The notes beneath the pieces are model-generated. The model was not told the origin of the DNA. It made no database searches and worked only from the letters and a program-made list of their open reading frames with translations. This document shows, in pieces, positions 1 through 5,500 of a stretch of DNA of 40,076 nt. The stretch is from Candidatus Cloacimonadota bacterium (GTDB taxonomy: Bacteria > Cloacimonadota > Cloacimonadia > Cloacimonadales > Cloacimonadaceae), in contig JAJBAV010000027.1 in assembly GCA_020532085.1 (NCBI GenBank), forward strand, positions 1 through 40,076, read 5' to 3'. A program made the translations under genes and the position numbers. Numbering within the stretch: position 1 is the first letter of the stretch; each line of letters begins with the position of its first letter.

Positions 1-283
1 TCCACAGGGCGTAGTTGGTGGGCGGAAGCTGCGTTTTGGGCACGTTTTCCATGCCGTTGCGCTGGCTGTACTCTTTCAGGTCCGCCTTGTACTCCGCCGA
101 AGCGTTGGACCACAGCTCGGCCAGGTTTTTGCCCACGCTGCCCACAAGGGCGTTGTTGGCGGTCAGCCGCGGATACACGTAATCCCGACCGATGCACAGC
201 TTGTCGTCGCGGTAGCTGCCATAGACCATCTCGTCGATGGTGCCGCTGTAGGTGGCGATGCCGTATTTGAATCTTACCTTCAT
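1..283 (-). CDS. Small unknown protein, partial (C-terminus beyond window); paralogue of the 8480-8926 protein
   Basis: Read leftward from an ATG at 281-283 preceded by a strong Shine-Dalgarno (AAGGAGG, about 8 bases upstream); 94 codons are open to the window edge without a stop. The product starts MKVRFKYGIATYSGTIDEMV and contains the patterns YSGT-x-D, a V-x-PR-L motif, NN, a G-x3-NL motif and YKADLK. The same spaced pattern (MK-x-K/R-FK, Y-T/S-GT-x-D, VxPR, NN, NL, Y-x-DLK) occurs in the complete 148-residue protein at 8480-8926, so the two are homologous. No signal peptide or membrane segment is seen. The function is unknown. The good ribosome site and conserved start make it a real gene, but its length cannot be determined here. 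Confidence 0.75.
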   Translation of the reverse strand, partial: MKVRFKYGIATYSGTIDEMVYGSYRDDKLCIGRDYVYPRLTANNALVGSVGKNLAELWSNASAEYKADLKEYSQRNGMENVPKTQLPPTNYALW

Positions 284-486
284 GGCTTTGTCCTCCTTGT
301 TTGGATTCGGGGTCCGCTTTTTCGCTCCGCGCGCGAGTAAAAAAACTTCCCTCTATAAACGTGCGTATGAGAAAAACAGGGGTACGCAAGGGGAATATCG
401 CCACCAAGGGGGATCATCGGGATCAAGAGGGGTTCACGCTGATGGCACGGATGGCGCGGATGGGTTGTAGGGGTTCAAACCAGCCT

Positions 487-743
487 GTCATTCCGGGGTG
501 GCGTTTTAACGCTGGGGTCCCGGAATCCAGACGGTCTATCCGCCCAGCCTCAGCCTGTCATTCCGGGGTGGCGTTTTAACGCCGGGGCCCAGGAATCCAG
601 ACGGTTTGGCTAATGCCCTGGGAAGGTGTCGATGCAGACTGCGTCTGGATCGACCCCGCATTGGCCTGTGTCTAGGATGGGCTATTCCCGCCAGGGCTGG
701 ATTCCGGGTCTTCGCGTGCTGTCGCGCGCGTCCCCGGAATGAC
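487..743. repeat. Palindromic dispersed repeat: one half copy plus one full copy
   Basis: A half unit starts with GTCATTCCGG at 487 and runs to CCGGAATCCAGACGG. A second unit starts at 557 with the same arm. It is followed by an inner palindrome near 625-660 (GTCGA...CAGACTGCGTCTG...TCGAC) and by an inverted arm ending CCCCGGAATGAC at 743. The same architecture recurs at 26683-26848, and half copies occur at 2145-2191 and 39835-39901. All copies are intergenic. No transposase gene is linked, so this is a non-autonomous (MITE- or REP-like) element; that label is inference. Confidence 0.85.
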
Positions 744-974
744 ACTCCGAGGCTAAGTGGCGACGTTTACATCCGTACAATCCGTTGAATCCGTCGCATC
801 CGTAGGAAAAAACAACTGCCTGGCTGTGGTCACATCCGGCGATATTTCCCCAAACATTTGCGGAATAGTGTTTTGCGCCGCAAGCACCCCGATCCCGTTC
901 CAACCGGCTTGATTCCTATCTCCAAAGCCTTAAAGGGGTTCCGGAAAAAAAGCTGAAAAACACCCGGAAATAGC

Positions 975-1002
975 TTGACAGGGTATTCAGCGAAAATATT
1001 TT
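975..1002 (+). promoter_or_regulatory. Putative sigma-70 promoter
   Basis: TTGACA at 975-980 and TATTTT at 997-1002 are separated by 16 bases. This is a perfect -35 and a four-of-six -10. It points toward the 1289-1943 genes, leaving a long leader of about 280-390 bases. Confidence 0.45.
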
Positions 1003-1075
1003 GGCGACGGCAGAACGATTTTGCCCCGGCCTTTCCGGCAAGCCGCTGCCACGGTTTCGGATAGCCAACCAGGGC

Positions 1076-1098
1076 AAAAAAAAAGCCCCTCAGGGGGC
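1076..1098 (-). terminator. Short GC hairpin with T-tract on the minus strand
   Basis: Read on the minus strand, a GCCCC/GGGGC stem with a three-base loop is followed by nine T residues, the layout of an intrinsic terminator for a leftward transcript. No leftward gene lies immediately to its right. It may end an unseen RNA or be fortuitous. Confidence 0.35.
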
Positions 1099-1288
1099 GC
1101 GAAATTTACAAAAGCCGGCAGTGCTGCCACACCACCGGCAGAGCTTGTTACCGTTATAAGGCAGTAGCTTTTGTCTTTCTATGGCGGTTCTGGTTTCTGT
1201 CAAGGAAAATTGTGGAAGGATGTGGATGGATGTGGATAACTTTCCACCCCCAGCTTCCGCAAGCGGCACGCTCCGGCGGGGAGTAACG

Positions 1289-1417
1289 ATGCTGAAACCG
1301 GCATTATCTCAAATGTTCAGGCCGGACGCCAGTTTAACCGGAGCGTCCAACCCCGGCGACAACGCCGACCCCGACCCCAGCCCTCAAAGGAGAGGCGATG
1401 ACCCCCAGGCAATCTGA
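1289..1417 (+). CDS. Possible 42-residue small protein overlapping the next gene
   Basis: An ATG at 1289 follows a plausible ribosome site (GGCGGGGAG, 5 bases away) and opens 42 codons ending at TGA 1417, overlapping the start of the 1398 gene by 20 bases. The peptide has a hydrophobic start (MLKPALSQMF) and a Pro/Asp/Gly-rich tail. Such an overlap would allow translational coupling. The tail composition mirrors the ribosome-site region of the next gene, so the frame could be incidental. No family is recognised. Confidence 0.3.
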   Translation: MLKPALSQMFRPDASLTGASNPGDNADPDPSPQRRGDDPQAI

Positions 1418-1943
1418 ACAAGGTCTGGAGAACTATGAACTGAACCGCGCCCTGGCCTGGCTCAAGGCCAGACGGCGCAAACTGCTGGGCGCCAGATTGG
1501 CGCTGAGCGCTTTTTACACGCGCGAGCCGGCCAACCGCGAATTCCAGGCTCCTTTGGCGGAAGATGATTGCGATTGGAACGGCTACTCCCACGGCGTGAT
1601 CCGCGAACAGCTGGTCCCGATGACGGATAACCGGGCCCTTTACGAATGCCGGAAGCGCGCCAGACAGTTGCTTAAAGCGATTGCCGCCCACCTCGATCTC
1701 GGCCATCAGGACCAGGCCGACGCCTGCGCCGGCGAGCTGCGGGCCATCCGCGCCTTCCTGGCTGAGGTCAACACCCCCCAAGGACGCATCAGGAGCTTCG
1801 TTACCACCCGCGTGAAAAACTACCAGGCGAACATGCAGGCCTGGTACTATCTCCTGGCCAAAGCGGAAAAAGAAGCCCCGGAGGTGTTCAAATTCCTCCT
1901 GGCCCACGTCCGGCCGGGAGATCCCTTCCTCTGGCTGGAATGA
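1398..1943 (+). CDS. Hypothetical protein, 181 aa
   Basis: The ATG at 1398 has a clear ribosome site (AAGGAG, 6 bases upstream), and the gene ends before a strong intrinsic terminator (2003-2034), so it is a credible transcription unit. The product is Arg/Ala/Leu-rich, mostly predicted helical, without signal peptide or membrane segments. It starts MTPRQSEQGLENYELNRALA and ends with a conserved-looking GDPFLWLE. I do not recognise the family. The neighbours (the small-protein family at 1-283, the primase-like gene further right) suggest accessory or mobile DNA, but nothing in the protein itself shows a DNA-processing motif. Confidence 0.7.
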   Translation: MTPRQSEQGLENYELNRALAWLKARRRKLLGARLALSAFYTREPANREFQAPLAEDDCDWNGYSHGVIREQLVPMTDNRALYECRKRARQLLKAIAAHLDLGHQDQADACAGELRAIRAFLAEVNTPQGRIRSFVTTRVKNYQANMQAWYYLLAKAEKEAPEVFKFLLAHVRPGDPFLWLE

Positions 1944-1967
1944 ATCCAGCGGCGGAGGATGAAAACT

Positions 1968-1991
1968 GGCCGCCACTGACCAATGGCGGCC
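1968..1991 (+). other. Perfect 8-bp hairpin downstream of the 1398 gene
   Basis: GGCCGCCA (1968-1975) pairs with TGGCGGCC (1984-1991) around an 8-base loop, 25 bases after the stop codon. Only a short T-poor tail follows, so it may act with the stronger terminator immediately downstream. Confidence 0.55.
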
Positions 1992-2002
1992 TCTAAAGAA
2001 TT

Positions 2003-2034
2003 AGCGGACGGATCAACACCCCGTCCGCTTTTTC
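2003..2034 (+). terminator. Strong rho-independent terminator
   Basis: AGCGGACGG (2003-2011) and CCGTCCGCT (2021-2029) form a perfect 9-bp stem with a 9-base loop, followed by TTTTTCGTTT. It terminates the rightward 1398-1943 unit. Confidence 0.85.
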
Positions 2035-2091
2035 GTTTGTACCATAAGCTTCAGCTTGTTGGGTGCCCGGAATTCATTCCGAGGCACAAAA

Positions 2092-2191
2092 GATTTATCA
2101 AAACAGAGGGACAGAGAGACAGAGAAAAGCCATGCTCCGCCGTGTCATTCCGGGGTGGGGGCCCCGGAATCCAGGCCACGCGGGAATAGCC
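2092..2191. repeat. Purine-rich ACAGAG repeat followed by a half copy of the palindromic element
   Basis: 2092-2128 is a purine-rich run built on ACAGAGGGACAGAGAGACAG, related to 8934-8990 and, inverted, to 7580-7634 inside the primase-like gene. 2145-2191 is a half copy of the GTCATTCCGG...CCGGAATCCAG element, ending CGGGAATAGCC. Both are intergenic here. Confidence 0.7.
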
Positions 2192-2252
2192 AAAAAGAAT
2201 GGGTCGCGGAATAGCACGGAACCAGAGAAGATGCTTGAAAAAAGATCACCCC

Positions 2253-2603
2253 TCACTTGGACGGTTTGAACCCCACCTCTTTCTGTCTTGGGGCGGGCGG
2301 CTCCATCAGTTGCCGAATGGCGCCCACTATCTCCAGGATGGCGGTGTCGTGTTCGCCCAGCCTTGCTTCGATCTGTGCCAGCTTACGGGTGAGTTCCTTA
2401 TACTGCATCGCCAGGGCGCGGAGTTTGATGAAAGCCCGCACCACAAAGACGCTCATTTCCACAGCCTTGGGAGTATTCAGCACCGAAGCCGCCATGATCG
2501 CCCCGTGTTCCGTGAAGGCGTAGGTGCTGTCCGTCGTCCTCCCCAACTTGAGGTTGCAAATTGCGACTTCAAGATTGGTGGGATGGCTGTCAACATCCGG
2601 CAC
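2253..2603 (-). pseudogene. ORF6N-domain (KilA-N/Bro-type) protein remnant, N-terminus missing
   Basis: The 116 codons from a GTG at 2601-2603 encode the C-terminal half of the ORF6N family. A TYAFTEHGAIMAASVLNTPK block (residues about 27-46) is followed by SVFVVRAFIKLR, a coiled-coil (roughly residues 55-95) and a short tail. Family members normally start about 70-90 residues earlier with the DNA-binding ORF6N domain. Here the frame opens directly before the conserved block and meets a stop upstream, so the DNA-binding part is lost. Such genes are typical of phages and mobile islands. It lies just downstream of the leftward GTPase cassette but has ordinary base composition, so it is probably an older remnant. 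Confidence 0.7.
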
Positions 2604-2691
2604 TCGGGAGTTGAAAGATATCTCAGTGTTTGATTTCCAACAAGATAGCGCTCACTTCTACTAAACAGATATAGACATAATCATTGATAGA

Positions 2692-3447
2692 CTAAAATTC
2701 TACGGCGTATGTAACTATCAAAGCAGTTTTCCTGATTTCTTCTGTTTTTGTGTCTCCCTTGAGTTTCAAGAAAGCAGGGATATCCACGCTTAGATGGTGC
2801 TCAGCCATGTGCTTTGTTTCTTCTGATAGCGTGACCTTGAAGTCAAACTTTTCGAGTCTGTTATCAGCATTTAGCCGTTGATTGATCCAAGAATTCAGAA
2901 TGAAATCCTTAGCTAGTTTGTTGCGTACCAACAGCTCTCGCGCTTTCTCTATGTTGGGTTTTCCGCTGGGGTACTCCGCTTCAAGACCAATAAACTTGCA
3001 TAGACTTTTCTCATCCAGATTCAGTGATTTATACTTTCCTTTGACTTTTGGATTCTTTGCATCAAACTCTATTTCTCTGGTTTTCTTTTCTTGGACCACA
3101 TCGAGTTGGCTCAGGTGTATTTTCCGACAACCTAATAGCTGCAATAACTCAGCTACTATCATGTGCTTGGCAATAGAAAAGGTGTATAAAGCCTGGGATG
3201 TTGTCTCGTACATGACTTCGGAATAGGGGCTTTGCATTAAAACTGTGTCTGGCGCAATGAGTTCACCAAGTAAATTCACATAATCGGGATCCGATCTTAT
3301 CTGATCATAATCGGAAACTAATATACTCGAGTTTGCGCGCAGTCCTCCGTCTCCTTTGTTTAGCATCCTAAGGTATTCAGGGTGCGATAAGATCATAATT
3401 ATCTTTCTACTTCCCGGCTCCGCTACCAGATAATTTTTGTCAGACAT
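2692..3447 (-). CDS. Third gene of AT-rich cassette: soluble unknown protein, 251 aa
   Basis: Start ATG 3445-3447 has a strong ribosome site (AAAGGAGGT, 7 bases upstream). The 251-residue product has no signal peptide or membrane segment. It begins MSDKNYLVAEPGSRKIIMIL, has a possible alpha/beta start, an acidic central SDYDQIRSDPDYV segment and a Lys-rich region around residues 125-145. I do not recognise the family. It follows the tail-anchored protein gene by 58 bases on the same strand and shares its low GC and AAA/ATT-rich codon use, unlike the surrounding genes, so it is probably part of the same acquired operon. An effector or cargo role is only a guess. Confidence 0.75.
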   Translation of the reverse strand: MSDKNYLVAEPGSRKIIMILSHPEYLRMLNKGDGGLRANSSILVSDYDQIRSDPDYVNLLGELIAPDTVLMQSPYSEVMYETTSQALYTFSIAKHMIVAELLQLLGCRKIHLSQLDVVQEKKTREIEFDAKNPKVKGKYKSLNLDEKSLCKFIGLEAEYPSGKPNIEKARELLVRNKLAKDFILNSWINQRLNADNRLEKFDFKVTLSEETKHMAEHHLSVDIPAFLKLKGDTKTEEIRKTALIVTYAVEF

Positions 3448-3505
3448 TTTTTTACCTCCTTTCTTACTGATTCCAATAGACTTAGTAAAGGTTTTCGTAT
3501 GGGCT

Positions 3506-4012
3506 TTACCTTTTGTTTAGATAGATTATAACCAACAACAAGACTATTAACAATGCCAGTGTCGATACTAAGATCACCCGTATGAAGCGTTTTTTTTTTT
3601 GATTCTGGATAGTTTGGAATACTGTATGAAATTCTTTGAGGGTGTTCTCAGGAAAAGTCCTTGATAGTGACTTCGCAAAATCTTCCAGTTTAGTTCTTAG
3701 GTTATCCCATTCATTTTCAGCGTATGAAAACACATTCTCTACAAACATCGTGATGATGGCATACCTGTTCGCGGGATCAGTCTCATTATTTCTGACATTC
3801 AAGACCGCGTCGTTTTTATGTATGTACAAGTCTACATTGCCATCGGTGCCACGAATATTTCGACCTTCTGTCGTTACCCGGGACGCGGACACGATTACTT
3901 CTTGAATGCCAGATTCGATCGTGATGTATTCACCCTTTTCCGTTGCGTCATAGAACAGATCCCTGGTCATATGGCCGAGATCCTTGGTCCAGAAATAAAT
4001 ACGTGATTTCAT
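3506..4012 (-). CDS. Second gene of AT-rich cassette: C-terminal tail-anchored protein, 168 aa
   Basis: The start ATG (4010-4012) overlaps the TGA stop of the upstream GTPase gene by one base (TGATG), so translation is probably coupled. Residues 1-140 are soluble and polar, with a strand-rich N-terminal part and a helical segment around residues 95-135. Residues about 145-165 form a single hydrophobic helix rich in Leu, Ile and Val, preceded by KKKRF and ending NKR, so the bulk should face the cytoplasm. No family is recognised. The tight coupling to a membrane-anchored GTPase suggests a partner or regulator at the same membrane, which is inference. Confidence 0.78.
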   Translation of the reverse strand: MKSRIYFWTKDLGHMTRDLFYDATEKGEYITIESGIQEVIVSASRVTTEGRNIRGTDGNVDLYIHKNDAVLNVRNNETDPANRYAIITMFVENVFSYAENEWDNLRTKLEDFAKSLSRTFPENTLKEFHTVFQTIQNQKKKRFIRVILVSTLALLIVLLLVIIYLNKR

Positions 4013-4851
4013 CAGTTCTCCTTTAAAAGTTTCAAAGCTTGGATAACTACTGATTCCGTCTCATCGAACCCATCCAGTCCTCCAATCACTAGTCTGTTCG
4101 CCATCTGTCTGCTGATCTCTGGAACCTTTGTAAGTAACTCATCTTTGAATCTGTCAAACATGTCTCTTCCTTTCAGCATCGATCCCTTTTCGTGCCAAGG
4201 TATCCAATCAGCATGGGTTCCTACCAGTACTATCTTTTTCGGAGATTTCTTTATCCAATCATTGATCTGGCAAAAATCATCCCGTATTCTTCTAACTGAT
4301 CTTTTCTTATAGTTATCGTAAAACATAGATAGCTTCTCGAATTGCTCTCCATTGATGTCGAAATCAGGGTGTTCATAAGGAAATCCTGTATCTTTCAGAT
4401 ACATGCCAAAATAAATTGTGAATTGCTTGAATTTCTTCTTAAGGCTGATGTCATCGACATTAAAATATCTGATAATATCCTTAAGCTCCATGCCATATAT
4501 TAGATCTGCGCGAAATAGGTACATAGCAAAATCAGAATCTTTAAGTCTTATCTCCCAGAGATTTATTTGGTCGTCAGCTCCTGATTCATCATAGAGATAT
4601 TTTACAAATATTTTTGCATCTTTGAATTTCTTTGACACTTTGAGCTTTCTTTCTGAATTTACGCGATTGTATTCCTCTTGGTATAAGCCTGTTTGTATGA
4701 AATTGGCAATGACAGATTTCCCCACAAATCTCTCACCCATTATACAGATGGTTTTACCGTGGAAGTATTTCCATATTTTTCTCCATAAAATAGCGTACAA
4801 AATGGGTCCACCAATTATAATAACAAAAGGCACCGCTAAGGGTATTGGCAT
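4012..4851 (-). CDS. First gene of AT-rich cassette: membrane-anchored small GTPase, 279 aa
   Basis: The ATG at 4849-4851 has a ribosome site GGGAGGTG. Residues 5-23 are a hydrophobic anchor followed by a basic WRKIWKYFHGK. The GTPase core then shows G1 GERFVGKS (39-46), a likely G3 DESG (88-91) followed by a hydrophobic LKDSDFAMYLFRAD strand as in Ras/Arf-like proteins, and G4 THAD in VLVGTHAD (212-215). The length and order fit a single GTPase domain with insertions. It leads the three-gene cassette. Upstream on its strand a TTGACA (4934-4929) is present but no good -10. GC is far below that of the neighbours. GTPases paired with membrane proteins and an unknown third gene resemble bacterial conflict-system architectures; this assignment is inference. 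Confidence 0.82.
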   Translation of the reverse strand: MPIPLAVPFVIIIGGPILYAILWRKIWKYFHGKTICIMGERFVGKSVIANFIQTGLYQEEYNRVNSERKLKVSKKFKDAKIFVKYLYDESGADDQINLWEIRLKDSDFAMYLFRADLIYGMELKDIIRYFNVDDISLKKKFKQFTIYFGMYLKDTGFPYEHPDFDINGEQFEKLSMFYDNYKKRSVRRIRDDFCQINDWIKKSPKKIVLVGTHADWIPWHEKGSMLKGRDMFDRFKDELLTKVPEISRQMANRLVIGGLDGFDETESVVIQALKLLKEN

Positions 4852-5040
4852 ATAACACCTCCCATATCTTCCAGAATTAGCTTATGTCCTAAAACACTAA
4901 AATTACACCTAAATGAAACCAACAATCTTGTCAATTGTTTTCTGTTTAAACTCTGATACTCGGTTTTGGGACATGATTGTAAAGATGTCCCCTGCCTGCA
5001 CGCGGAGCCAAATCATAATGGCTTTACCTCAATGGATATC

Positions 5041-5449
5041 GCCCTGTTAACCCATTTCATTTTGTCTAATTTTTCATTAATTCCCTGCCTGGCGCCCGGA
5101 ACACATCATAAACCCGGAATCCCCGAATCGGCAGCCGCCATTTTAATATTTCTAATTTTTTAATAGTTCCCTGTCTGGTGGCCTTTTCACTCACCGGCTC
5201 CAGAACCAGGACGAGGAACATGTAAGATACTGATATATATACTATATAGATATAATATATACTAATATAGTAGGTATTAGTAGTTATATAGGTATATATA
5301 TGTTATATATAGTCTTATCTTGAACAACTGTCACTTATCCACATCCGGCATCGACCTCCGGCTCCGAGACAGGGAACTATTAAAAAATTAGAAAAATTAA
5401 AACGCCCTGTGAGGGTGTAAAAGCCAGGGAAATGTTAGAACAATTAGAA
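5041..5449. other. AT-rich, inverted-repeat-framed region resembling a replication origin or control locus
   Basis: No gene is visible. Two 35-base arms, 5141-5175 and 5368-5402, are inverted repeats matching at 34 of 35 positions; each contains AGGGAACTATTAAAAAATTA or its complement. They frame an extremely AT-rich core of alternating TA (about 5228-5325) and a perfect DnaA-box sequence TTATCCACA at 5335-5343. A looser outer pair lies at about 5079-5101 and 5427-5470, and the motif ATTAGAAA-N-ATTAAAA occurs three times (once inverted). It sits directly downstream of the leftward primase/helicase-like gene. An origin is plausible; an operator or recombination site is the alternative. Confidence 0.5.
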
Positions 5450-5488
5450 ACATTAAAACAGAGGCAGGGCAACTTTCGCCACCCTGCC
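5450..5488 (-). terminator. Intrinsic terminator of the primase/helicase-like gene
   Basis: On the minus strand GGCAGGG (5488-5482) pairs with CCCTGCC (5469-5463) around a 12-base loop, followed by TCTGTTTTAATGTTTC. It starts 13 bases after the stop codon at 5501. Confidence 0.55.
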
Positions 5489-5500
5489 TTCCTTGCTTGG

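Larger units (their letters stand above)
284..1288. other. Intergenic stretch with repeat element, promoter-like site and phased decamers
   Basis: No convincing gene is seen in these 1,005 bases; open frames here lack ribosome sites and follow repeat sequence. It holds a palindromic repeat (487-743), a sigma-70-like promoter pointing right (975-1002), a short hairpin with a flanking A-tract (1076-1098) and three consecutive decamers beginning TGTGGA (1211-1240). The last decamer contains a perfect DnaA-box complement. Confidence 0.6.

Noticed and set aside
252-903. Several short open frames across the palindromic repeat
   Set aside because: They run through repeat sequence in both directions and lack ribosome sites.
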